Of a stretch of DNA of 64,000 bases, positions 22,464-34,029 are shown piece after piece. The position numbers and the translations under genes were made by a program. Source of the DNA: Tetracentron sinense (lineage: Eukaryota; Streptophyta; Magnoliopsida; Trochodendrales; Trochodendraceae); contig JABCRI010000991.1 of NCBI GenBank assembly GCA_015143295.1, forward strand, positions 62,001 to 126,000, in the 5' to 3' direction. Under the pieces are notes generated by a model. It was not told the DNA's origin and ran no database searches. It saw only the letters and a list, made by a program, of their open reading frames with translations. Each line of letters starts with the position of its first letter. Position 1 is the first letter of the stretch.

Positions 22464-24194
22464 GACTATTTTGATTGCACCTAAGTACTCTCTAATTGAG
22501 GGGACTATGATAAGGTGACAGTTTGACAATCAGAAAGCTGTTTGAGTCATGATGAATTTAAAACAAGAAATCTATGCCCATTAAATTGAGAGATTATCCA
22601 AGTTCCAGGTAAGAAAGTCGATTAAGCTTAAATTTTGCACAAGTGATTTTGAAATCAAACAAGTTTGAAATATAATTTTAATAAAATATATTATACATAA
22701 CAAAAGTTTTTTCTCAAAATGTTTTACATGAGAAAAAGTTTCTAATGGCTTAATCGGAAGCCTTGAAACCCAGATGATGTATGATGGGATATGAGTTAGA
22801 TAGTATATTAATCTCAAAGGCCCATTAGGGATAATGTTATTGGAAGGATCAAATCAAATTAAAAAGTACATGTTGCAGGATCCATATTGGTTAATGTTCT
22901 TACACTGGGATTCAATTGCAACATGGATATCTCACGTCACTTGCAATTCCGATGTCATTCTTATTTAAGGGTCAATAGGATAACATTGGGTAAGCTAGGG
23001 TTAGAATGCCCCAGAGCAATTTGTGGAGATGCTCACATAAGAAATACAAGCTCAATTAATGGATTAAATGTTAATCTATAATTTAAAGGATTAATAGTTA
23101 ATCTTTATAAAATAGATTAAATGTAATTCTATGGTTTAGATTAAATGTTAATTTAATTTAAAGGATAATAATAATGATTATTTAATTAACCTAATATAAA
23201 GGGAAATAGCTTTGACCCATATCCATAAAACCCAAGGAGAGTGGACCTTATTGGTGGGCCCAAGCCTATGGGATTAATTCTCTAGGGTGGACGCCCATAT
23301 GGAGATTCATAATTGATTAGGAATTTGTTAGTTAAATAATTACTAATTAATTATTCCTTACTTTATGGGATTAGATTCCAATACTTGGAAAACAAGAAAC
23401 AGGAGGTAAGATCGGAATTTTATCAAAACTTGGAGTGCAAGACTCCCCTAGGCTCCCCCCCCCCCGTCTAGCTCACGCCCACCTCTTTTGGCTTTCTAAT
23501 TTGATTAGAATCCCTAATTATTAGGAAGTTTGTTAGTATCCCTAGAATGTAGGGAATTAGTTACACCACTTTAATTAAGGAGTCCTTTTAGGAAAAAGAA
23601 TCCTAAATTAGAAAGTTTATTATAACTAATTAGTTATAGATAAACATGGAGTTTAATTAGTGATAAGAGTTATCACTATTTAGTAACTCTTAAGGGATAA
23701 CTTCTAATTGGAGTAGGATTAGGATTTGATCCAAATCTATAAATACCCCAATACCCAAAACGTGTGGGAGAGATTTTATTACTCATTATTTTACTCCCCT
23801 CAAAACGTGAGATAGAGAAAGTAGGAGAGAAAAATCCTCTCCAAATTTTCATGAGCCTCAAGGGTTGTTCCAATTTGGTTTTGAAGGCTAGGGTTTTGAA
23901 CCCTAAGGTTTTGTGAGATAGAAAGCCTACTTCAACAATGTTCTTCCCTTTGTTTCATCAATACCAAGTAGAGATTCAAAAGCTTCGCGGGGATAGCAGA
24001 GAATGAGGATTGAGCTTTCAGTATTTCTTCAAGAATTCTCTACAAAGAGTTCAGACAGTTCAAGTTGTTTTGTGCATGAACATCATTCACCGAGGTAATT
24101 ATCTAAACATGTAGTTAATATTATTTGCTTTCTATGGTATAAAGATCTTCGGGATTCAGTTTTCCGCATAAATTTTTTATCTGGATTCCCTTCA
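22464..24194 (+). repeat. Element C 5' LTR, second part
   Basis: Resumes after the B target duplication; collinear with 26162-27911. A TATA-like TATAAATA is at 23738-23745 and also in the 3' LTR at 27447-27454, so this is a likely promoter. The LTR ends CCTTCA and is followed by TGGTATCAGTGCAC (24197-24210), a weak methionine-tRNA-type primer site. A run of eleven or so C lies near 23457. Confidence 0.85.
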
Positions 24195-25662
24195 AGTGGT
24201 ATCAGTGCACATGGTTAAAGAGTATTTTTTGTTTGTTTTAAAGGTTAATTAAATAGATAAATTAATTCATGAAATTAATTTTATTTATTTATTTATGCTC
24301 GTAGTTCTTTATTTGTTCATTAGATGAATAAATAAATAATTATTTTTTGTATTATTTATCGAATGAGATTTGATAATGACAATAATTAAATAATTTTAAA
24401 AACTAGATTTATATGTGATATAATCAATTTTCGAAATAAATAGTATATTTTGAAATTTCTTTTTAAATGATTTGATCATTTAAAATATATTTGTTAATTG
24501 TTCAAAATAATTAATGAATGATTTTTTTTATAAATAGATTTCCTTCGAAAAATTTTAAAACCCTATTTTATGATTAGATTATATTTAGGATTTTCCGTTC
24601 TCTTAATTTTTTATTTTAATCTTGAATAATAGTAGAACCAATCTTTATGAAAGGATCTTGCATTCGAGAAAAGATCTTGCATTCAAGAAAAGAATAAAAG
24701 ATCGTAGAGATTTAAGAAAATCTTATTCTTATATTAAAAAAAATAATTTTATTAAAATTATTTGTTGGAAAATATAATGTTTTTATTTTTCGGGTTTGAT
24801 CTATATGAGATATAGATTTTATCGAGCCAATTGATAATTGTTATCAATTTTTTAATCTTTTAAAATATCGGAAAAAGTACTCCATCACCATGTTGCATGT
24901 AATTGTATGAGATTACAGTTATGGGTCAATTTTATAATATATGATAAATTGTTTATCATGCATTCATATTAAAGGAAAATATGTAGTAGATTTTTGGTAA
25001 ATCTATAAAGGGCAGATTCATTCGGTTTTCCTGATAAAGGGCAAATGGAAATCTGGTTTTCCTAATGTCATTTAATTTTCATATCATGCATTAGTCGAGA
25101 TGTTGTGAAGGGGGATGCTACGATGATAATCTCGATAAGATGATAAAAGAAGAGATCGCGAAGGAGTTTTTGAATTGCCTTTATGCTTATCTCATTCTCT
25201 TGCATCCATGCATTTTAATTTTCATTGACCCATAACGATTAATCTCATATGATGTTTATTATTGTTTATGATCATGAGATGATACTTGTTTATTTTATCA
25301 TGAGATGATATATGTTGTTCATGTTTAATTATTCTATTGAAATAATTGCCCTTAATATATCATGTGTATATAAGACTGGGGACTTGTCCCTAAGTATTAT
25401 GATCTTCTACCATACACTATGTGATCTTATAGTGGGGAGTGTGAGTAAGCTGACAGGCCAAAGCCGGGCCCAATCCCTCTCACCTATGTGAAAACAATGT
25501 GAAAACTTTATAAGAAAATAGTAGGAGAAACAACACCAAAACGTGAGCTTTCATAAGTATTTATTAGGTTCATGGTAGGTGGGCATATGAATAAGAGATG
25601 CCATATAATAACGCCAAAGCATGAAACCTATGTCATAGTCACTTTTAAGGCAAGTGGAAGAT
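24195..25662 (+). other. Element C internal region, non-coding
   Basis: 1468 bp between the LTRs, very AT-rich in its first half. No frame resembles gag, pol or any known protein. A purine-rich stretch (AAGGCAAGTGGAAGA) precedes the 3' LTR and may be the polypurine tract. Confidence 0.8.
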
Positions 25663-27911
25663 TCTTAGACATTATGCCCAGAAAAGTCATTTAGATTATA
25701 AGATCCTTATTGATTTGATTAATAGAGATATCTTCTTTATCTATTGTGAATTCATTATGAGAAATTGACCATGATCATGAGATGATCTATATGATATAAG
25801 ATATCGACAAAGGTGTATAGGATATATTGTAAGAAAGTTATGTGATAAGACTATCACAAGTAGATATAGCTTTCCAGTTCCTTATACCTTATATAGTCAC
25901 AACTATGGGTGAAGCTGGGCACTTCACTTATATGGCTGCCACAATGCTAAGATGTTCTCAATAGTTGAGATATAGTTTTATCTCAAGCTATTGTAGTGGA
26001 GACTACACATCAGCATATGGGTGCTTAAATGTACACTGACTGATTGCATGCAATGAGAGACCTCTTGCATAAACATACTATCAGATAGTTGGTCTCTCAA
26101 TTACATTGAACAGTTTCGATGATCCTTAGATCTAATGAGTTCATTTATAATTGAGTAATGATCTGACTATTTTGATTGCACCTAAGTACTCTCTAACTGA
26201 AGGGACTACGATAAGGTGATAGTTAGATAATCAGAAAGCTATTCGAGTTGTGATGAATTTCAAACAAGAAATCCATGCTCATTGAATTGAGAGATTATCC
26301 AAGTTCTAGGTAAGATAGTCGATTAAGCTTAAATCCCGCGCAGGTGATTTTGAAATCAAACAAGTTTGAAAGATATTTTTAATAAAATATATTGTACATA
26401 ACAAAAGTTTTTTCTCAAAATATTTTATATGAGAAAAAAAAAAAAAGTTTCTCATGGCTTAATCAAAAGTCATGGAAACTCGGATGATATACAATGGGCT
26501 ATGAGTTAGATAGTATATTAATCTCAAAGACACATTAGGGATAATGTTATTGGAAGGATCAAATCGAATTAAAAAGTTCATGTGGCGGGATCCTTATTGG
26601 TAAATGTTCTTACACTAGGATTCAATTGCAACATGGATATCTCACGTCACTTGTAATTCCGATGTCATTCCTATTTAAGGGTTAATGAGATAACATTGGA
26701 TAAGCTAGGGTTAGAATGTCCCAGAGCAATCTATGGAGATGCTCGCATAAGAAATACAAGCTCAATTAATAGATTAAACATTAATCTATAAATGTAAAGG
26801 ATTAAAAGTTAATCTTTATAAAATGGATTAAATGTTAATCTATGGTTTAGATTAAATGTTAATCTAAATTAAATGATAATAATAATGATTATTTAATTAA
26901 CCCAATATAATGGGAAATGGGTTTGACCCATATCCATAAAACTCAAGAAGAGTGGACATTATTGGTGTGCCCAAGCCTATGTGATTAATTCCCTAGGGTG
27001 GGCGCCCATATGGAGATTCATAATTGATTAGGAATTTGTTAGTTAAATAATTAATAATTAATTGTTCCTTATTTATGGTATTAGATTCCGATACTTGGAA
27101 AACAAGAAACAATGAGATAAGATTGGAATTTTATCAAAACCTGGAGTGCAAGACTCGTCAAGGCTCACACCCCACTGTAGCTCACGCCCACCTCTTTTGG
27201 CTTTCTAATTTGATTAGAATCCCTAATTGCTAGGAAGTTTATTGGTATCCCTAGAATCTAGGGAATTAGTTACAGCCTTTTAATTAAGGAGTCCTTTTAA
27301 GAAAATGAATCCTAAATTAGAAAGTTTATTATAACTAATTAGTTATAGATAAAGATGGAGTTTAATTAATGATAAGAGTTATCATTATTTAGTAACTCTT
27401 AAGGGATAACTTATAATTGAAGTAGGATTAGGATTTGATCCAAATCTATAAATACCCTAATACCCAAAACGTGTGGGAGAGATTTTACTACTCCTTATTT
27501 TACTCCCGTAAAAACCGTGAGATAGAGAAAGAAAGAGAGAAAAATCCTCTCCAAATTTTCGTGGGCCTCAAGGGTTGTTCCAATTTGTTTTTGAAGGCTA
27601 GGGTTTTGAACCCTAAGGTTTTGTGAGATAGAAAGTCTACTTCAACAATCTTCTTCTCTTTGTTTCTTCAATACCAAGTAGAGACTCAAAAGCTTCGCGG
27701 GGATAGCGAAGAATGAGGATCGAGCTTTGAATATTTCTTCGAGAAATCTCTACAAAGAGTTCTGAACTTTCAATTTGTTCTGTGCTTCACCGGTGAACAT
27801 CATTCACCGAGGTAATTATCTAAACATGTAGTTAGTATTATTTGCTTTCTATGGTATAAAGATCTTCGAGATCCAGTTTTCCGCATAAATTTTTTATCTG
27901 GATTTCCTTCA
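25663..27911 (+). repeat. Element C 3' LTR
   Basis: 2249 bp, TCTTAGAC...CCTTCA, followed by target duplication aatca (27912-27916). It differs from the 5' LTR at many positions, clearly more than the B LTRs differ from each other, so C inserted earlier than B. TATA-like box at 27447-27454. Confidence 0.88.
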
Positions 27912-27916
27912 AATCA

Positions 27917-30489
27917 CTGATGCTCACTCCTTCCTGTTCACTTCTACTTCAAAATATTTGCTTGTTCTTGATATAAAAAAAAGAACTTGGTTTTGATAGC
28001 CAAAGGTACCAAGGATAGTAATTGTTACTTTTTTTTATTCACGGGGTTTTCAAATTTAAGGACCCATGCATGAGGAAAATTTCTGTTGGATGGCTCTATT
28101 GAGGGTAATCTATACTCTTTCCATAAGTGAAGCTGAGACATCAAATTGCATTTTTGGGGTGAACAACATAACTGGAAACTTGGCATTAATGACTTGGACA
28201 ATCACATCTATCAGTACTTTCCTTTTTATTGCCAGATAATTTTCTAGTTCAAGTTTCTAAGAGTTCTAAAGCTATGGAGAAAATGAAAATTAAATATATG
28301 CTCAAGCTGTTGTAGCCTAATGTATGACATGTTATACACAAGGTTAGATTTAAGTTTTGTCGTAGGGCTTCTTAGTAGATACTAGAGTAACCCTATTCTT
28401 CCTCACTTGTTAGCATTTAAAAGAATTTGTATATATATGTATTAGGAACAAAAGATTACAAGCTGACCTATCAAGCCCAAGATCTAGGAGTTATAGGTTA
28501 TTATGACACTACTTTTACAAGAGACCAAGATGACAAAAATTCAACCAATGGGGTATTACTTACTATGAAACCAGAGTAGGAGGGTGGACACATGTCAGCT
28601 TCAGAGATGGTTGGTAGACACATGGCAGATGTAAAGATGTCTTCTTAAATTCTCCTTCTTTGAGGAATTTAAGGTTTTTCTGACACGTGGTAATAACTTA
28701 TTGATTATGGAATCCCTTTTAAATCTCCTAATTTATCTCCCCTTCTAATTTATCTCCCCACAAATTATTCCCTTCATTTGAAACATATGAGAGATGGGAA
28801 AATCTCTTTAAAATCTCCTAAATTATCTCCCCCACTAATCTTTTGCTCCCATTTTAAATGTTTGAGATAAGGAAAATTTCCTTTTACAAAATCTCCCCTA
28901 ATAATTAATTCTCGTAAATTTTCTCTCCACAATTTTTTCACCTTTAACTTTCACCTTCGAGGTTTTAATTGAAACGGTTCTATGCCATTAAAATCAGAAC
29001 AATGATCATTAATTGAGACATAGAGCTCTCTTATTGATTATGGAATCCCTTTTAAATCTCCTAATTTATCTCCCCACTAATTATTTCCTTCATTTGAAAC
29101 GTATCAGAGATGGGAAAATCTCTTAAATTATCTCCCTCACTAATCTTTTCCACTCATTTTAAATGTTTGAGATAAGGAAAATTTCCTTTTACATAATCTC
29201 CCCTAATAATTTATTCTCCTAAATTATCTCCCCACAATTTTTTCACCTCTAAATTTCTATTACCTTTTACCTTTGAGGTTTTAATTGAAACGGTTCTATG
29301 CCTTTAAAATCAGAATAGTAGACATTAATGAAAATGAATAACTACGACTCTATGCCTCTATATAATGCTCCCTCTTGCTTATTCCAATTAACTATGGATA
29401 TCAATAGTGGTGGCTTCCAGTACAGAAAAATAGCAGCTTATGTTGCTGTGTTGGGGGTAGTAATAACAGTAGCTTCAGATGGATTAGAAGGTGTTGCACC
29501 TAATAAACTATGATTTTTACCAAGTGCTCGACTTAAAAATTTTGTTAGTCATGTTAGTGTCAATCTTCCACGTTTTTTTTTATGGTTCTCCTATATCTCT
29601 TTGATTTACATTGGTACTTACTTATTCCTCCCTTGCAACCTATGAAGAGTTCTTGAAATCTAATGGTGAACAATCAGTTACTTGGGAAAGAGTAGCGGCG
29701 ATGAAAGTGGACTCTGATGCTTTGAATCTTATGCATTCTAAATTAAGTATAAATGGTTTGAGTGCTTACGCCAATGATATTCTACTCTACAGCATATGGA
29801 ATAGAATAATATTTTGGAAAATATGGGAGGTGTAAATGAGGATAAAGCTGTAGGGTTCATAGAGGCATGGAAGATTCTTGGGTTTCCCCTGTAGCTCTAT
29901 GCATCTTCCTTTCCAAATTATAATAGTAATTATGCCCATGTTACTTATCCTAATTTAATTCTATTAATATTTTCCATGCATCGCACAGGTTCCTTCCTAG
30001 TATTTTTATAATCAGAGGCAATGTGGTCTCAGGGTCTAGTAAGAAACAAGGTAGTGTTTCTCGATACACTATGGAAGGTGAATGTGACTTGTAGTAGTGT
30101 AGCCATGGATGGATTAATAGATTCCTATATAATTTTTTTTTAAAGGAATAACTTTCAGCATGATCACAATACTATGTGATAGTGAAGTAACTATTGCAAC
30201 AATAATAAATACTAAAGTTGGGTCCAAAGGTAAATAGGGGACTACAGTGCTTTGAGCTAAGGAGAAGAATCAGATTACCTGAACGTGGGTTCTGTGTTTG
30301 AATATATTGTTTAAAATGTGGTTACAACTAAGTAGGACTCTTCATTGATGTGGTAATTACAACCAAGTAGGACTCTTTACAAGAGTTTACAAGATTAGTG
30401 TCATCAGAGTTCAATCAGTACAGAAGTCTATCAATATAGGACTCTATCTGACCCCTCAAACTTATGGTTGTTTAACCATGAGTTTGGTT
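27917..30489. other. Intergenic interval, no gene recognised
   Basis: The host sequence resumes after element C. Small open frames (for example 29328-29513 and 29611-29835) show no recognisable domain, and none has supporting context. Contains the tandem duplication at 28697-29331. It may include worn-out transposon sequence that cannot be classified by eye. Confidence 0.6.
28697..29331. repeat. Tandem duplication, period about 333 bp
   Basis: CTTATTGATTATGGAATCCC starts both copies (28697 and 29030), and GAAACGGTTCTATGCC occurs near both ends. The second copy has a few deletions relative to the first. Both are rich in a TCTCCTAATTTATCTCCCC theme. Confidence 0.8.
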
Positions 30490-33325
30490 TTGAGCAAACA
30501 AAACCTGGTCTTTGGAGGCCATGTATGTAGCACTTATATTTTCATGAACATCATCCATAATAACACACTCGCGAAGAAAATGATAATCAATTTTAATGCA
30601 CTTGCTACGAGCATGGAGAATTGGGTTGGAGGACATGTATGTACCACTTATATTTTCACCATAAATGATGGATGTGGTTTGTTACCCAAGGTTTGGACCA
30701 TAGAGGGGGTGAATAGGGTTTATGATAATTTAAAATTTCTTCCTGTTCCCTTAAGCGAAATTTCAATTATACTAATTAAAATGGAAAGAAATTATACAAT
30801 TCTACATAAGCAATCAAAACAAATAAAGTAAATGAGAAGAGATAGAGAAAACAAACACAAGATATTGTTCACGAGGTTCAGCAATCCCACCTACTTTCCC
30901 GCCTCAAGCTATACCTGCTAGAAAATTCACCACGATTTTCACTAATCGTTGATCTTCTTCCGGGTGAAGATCAAACTTTTACAGTTCTCTTATAGGTAAA
31001 GATCAAACCTTTACAATCTTCTTACGGACAAAGATCAAACATATTGCAAGCGAACACCCTCTCTTGACTTTTACAAAGCTCCCCGCTTTAAGGACAAGAA
31101 TCTATGATTCTTGATTTCATATTCACTTTGTAGAGTGATGTTTACAATCAGATTTTGCTCCTTATATGAGCTAAATGATCACTTAAATACTCTCTAAAAG
31201 TCTCTCAAAGTATGAAATTAAATAGCTCAATTTGGACTCTTTTTGGGTTTTTAGGTTTTTACTCAAATGATTGATCAATGAATGATAGAGTGGATAATAG
31301 ATTGATTGGAATGATAGGATTTCTTATTTTAGTTAATAAATCATTTCATTTTATAGCCCAAAAAGTTTTATGGGTGTTGGAGTTGCATTGAGTGCAAAAC
31401 TAGCCGTTAAAAAGTAACCATTACAGGGTTTTTAATGCCTGTCCCGAAGCATCTAGTCAACTGTATAACCACAGTAGCCAAATTAAAATCCTGGCTTTCA
31501 TCTAGTCAACCGGATGAATTATCTAGTCGACTGGATGGATGATTTTCAGCAGAAAATCTATTTTTCTTGACCTTAATAATGAGAATAAATTCATAGGTCT
31601 TCTACCTTATTTTTATCATGATTTTTATCATTCCTTATGATATTTTAGGTCCTTAGAAAGATATCCAAGCATAGTCTAAAGGAAACTAAAGTCAATGTAG
31701 GCTTTGAGCTTTCAAACAACCACACTTTAAAGACTTTTTACAAAAATCCTAATCACTCTCAAACTAAAATATAAAACTATTAAAGCTTTTTGCGAGTCTT
31801 CATTCTTCTTCAACTTGATTTGTCTTCTTTGGTTTCAAGATCAATCTTCTCCTTCTTATATCTTTATCTTCATGACTTGAGCTTTTGATATGATCTTTAA
31901 TATCTTTAATTTGATCAAATAGCTTGCTTTTGACTTGATGTTGAATCTTTTCATAGATTGTGTATTTTTCATGTTTTTTCATTGAATGATTTGCTAATGT
32001 TCTTGGTAAACTGATTCTCACATAAACTCAATTGAGACATTAGTAATACAAAGATCATTACATTAGAGTGTTATCGTCAAAATCACTAAGGGAACCTAGG
32101 GTTGAAACCTATAGGCTAACACGGTTGAGAGAAAAAATCTCAGACCACGAAGTGAGAATTAAACTGAGAGTTGAACCCATATAATTAATATCGGTTATTG
32201 TAGGGGCTAAGGCTCTATATAGCTTCCACAATAGATTGAGAAACCATAGCTTGTGTTTTGGCACTCCATGAGATTAAATTTGAACCAAGGAAAACACATA
32301 AGCCTAGTGTAGACCTACTGTCATCAAGATTCCTTGCCCAGTCAACATTAGAGAAGGTAAAAATTGTAAATGAGGATGTTGTAATAAATGTGAGACCTTT
32401 ACCCAAGGAGCCTTTAAAGCCTCAAGCCAGAACTGTTTGGGTAGGTTACTTTGGTCAAGGACATTCCCAGTTTCAATTATATGTGATTGTTTATATTTGG
32501 CAAAACCATTCTATTTAGGAGTGTATGGACAAGACAGGTGATGTATGATGCTATGTTGATCAAGAAAATTAGAGAATAGTTAATTGCAGAATTCTACACC
32601 CCCATCACTTTGGAAAAATGTGGTTTTTCTTTAGAATAAATTTCTAACCATGATGTGAAAAATTTTGAAACACTGGAATCCATCATAGTTATTATTTTAA
32701 GGGATATATCCAAGTATACCAAGTAATGTCATCAATAAACACAATGTAATATCTAAATCTAAAAACTAAAATTTCAGGAGACAAACCTAAGTAAAACCTC
32801 TATTTAGTTATGACATTAATAAATGTGTACCATTGCCTTGAAGATTGTTTCAGACCATAAAGTGACTTATTTAGTTTGTAAACTTTTTGTGATTGTCTTG
32901 GATTTTCATATCTCTTGGATGCCTCATAAATATTTTTCTTGTTCACCATTTAGGAATGTTATTTTACAACCATTTGGTGTTACTCTAAGTGTGCTACTAT
33001 ATCAATTAAAATTTGTAAAGATGTAAATTTAGCTATGCGAGAATAAGATCTTTTGAAATCTATTCCTTCTTTTTGTGTAAACCTTCAAATACTCATCTTG
33101 CATTATATTTGTTTATCGTCCCATTGGATATTAGTTTCTTCTTCAAAATCAATTTACATTTCATGGCTTTTTTTTTATCTTTTGGTATATCTATCAATTC
33201 TCAAATTCTGTTTTTGTTTATGGATTCTATTTGTTCATCCATGGCTTCTCTCCATATCCACGAATCTAATAAAATAATAGCTTCTTTAAAAGTTAGTGGA
33301 TCATCATAATGGGGTAGCATTTCTC
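30490..33325 (-). pseudogene. Degenerate, rearranged Ty1/copia pol remnant
   Basis: From right to left on the minus strand: RT N-terminal part (DPLTFKEA...WREAMDEQIES) from 33318; RT middle (VYKLNKSLYGLKQSSRQWY) near 32820-32880; then an integrase part (YYIVFIDDITWYTWIYPLK; LPKQFWLEAL) 32410-32790; RNase H (FSNVDWARNLDDSRSTLGLCVFLGS start) 32170-32400; RNase H C-terminus (NPILHARSKCIKIDYHFLRE) at 30496-30645. Stops and frameshifts are common. The usual copia order is INT-RT-RH, so integrase is out of place and the catalytic RT half is missing. An unrelated block (about 30695-32165) separates the two RNase H parts. Confidence 0.85.
30695..32165. repeat. Unclassified insertion inside the copia RNase H
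   Basis: About 1.47 kb splits the RNase H reading of the copia remnant. It starts near TTTGGACCATAGAGGGGGTG and includes CATCTAGTCAACCGGATG and TCTAGTCGACTGGATG near 31500-31540. Exact borders and a target duplication were not resolved. No coding potential was recognised. The GGGGGTGAATAG motif is reminiscent of plant LTR ends, but this is a guess. Confidence 0.5.
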
Positions 33326-34029
33326 TATAAGATTATATCCTACTGGAAAAATATGTTGTACCACAGTGAGATTTTGGAAGCTTGCGTCTAGGCTAACATT
33401 TCTGTACAAGATTTTGTATCCCTAAAAACACACAGAAGCAGAAAAGGATAGACAGACAAGTACCACCTTGCCATGGGTTTGATGCAACTAATCAAATGAA
33501 CAGTGTTCACTCATTATATCAAAGACTTGAAAAAAGAATCAAATAAATTTTTTTATGTATTTTAATTTTTTTTCTTACAACAATTTTTCTTGTTTATTCG
33601 TAGTAAATTTCTCCCTTCTTTCTTTTCTTTTGGTTGGAAAAGTAAAAGCACGTTGAAATGCCTATGAATGAAGAGAGAGAGGTTCCTTTAGATTAATTAA
33701 ATTTAAACTGTTTTACGTGAAGAGCCCCATTAAAATTACTAGGTGAAAGTCACTTCTACTTTATGAAAATTAAAGGAAACTTCTCTATATATATAGCAAA
33801 GGAAAATCAATTAGATGTCATATCTACGTAGGAATATAAAAATGTTGCTTTAAAGGACATGCTTTTTTCACCGATCTCTTTTTTCTGCCCAGTGTCTCTC
33901 TTTTGTCTTTCGTTCCTTCTTTTTCTTTCTTTATGTCCTTCCTTTCTCCTGATTTCACGTGGCTACCAGATTCTCATCACCATCCCTTCAGATATGATGT
34001 TTTCAAAGAGAGCACTCTACCACAAGACA
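33326..34029. other. 3' flank of the KANADI gene
   Basis: No gene recognised. On the minus strand an AATAAA lies at 33598-33593, about 430 bp after the KANADI stop codon, and is a possible poly(A) signal. The 3' UTR end cannot be fixed from sequence. Confidence 0.45.

Larger units (their letters stand above)
9976..27911 (+). mobile_element. Element C: non-coding LTR retrotransposon containing element B
   Basis: The LTR starts TGTTGGACATTATGCCC and ends CCTTCA; the target duplication aatca is perfect (9971-9975 and 27912-27916). The 5' LTR (9976-10477 plus 22464-24194, about 2.23 kb) is split by element B. The internal region (24195-25662) is only 1468 bp, AT-rich, with no recognisable gag or pol. 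The 3' LTR is 25663-27911 and has a slightly mutated start (TCTTAGAC). Large LTRs with a short non-coding interior fit a LARD-like non-autonomous element. A third LTR copy is at 41928. Superfamily is not clear. Confidence 0.85.

Noticed and set aside
27917-28070. Copia-like reading ITDAHSFLFTSTSKYLLVLD
   Set aside because: Too short and interrupted by stops to assign; left as unclassified.
29328-29835. Two small plus-strand ORFs as a gene
   Set aside because: No domain, no splice structure, AT-rich background; nothing beyond open frame supports them.
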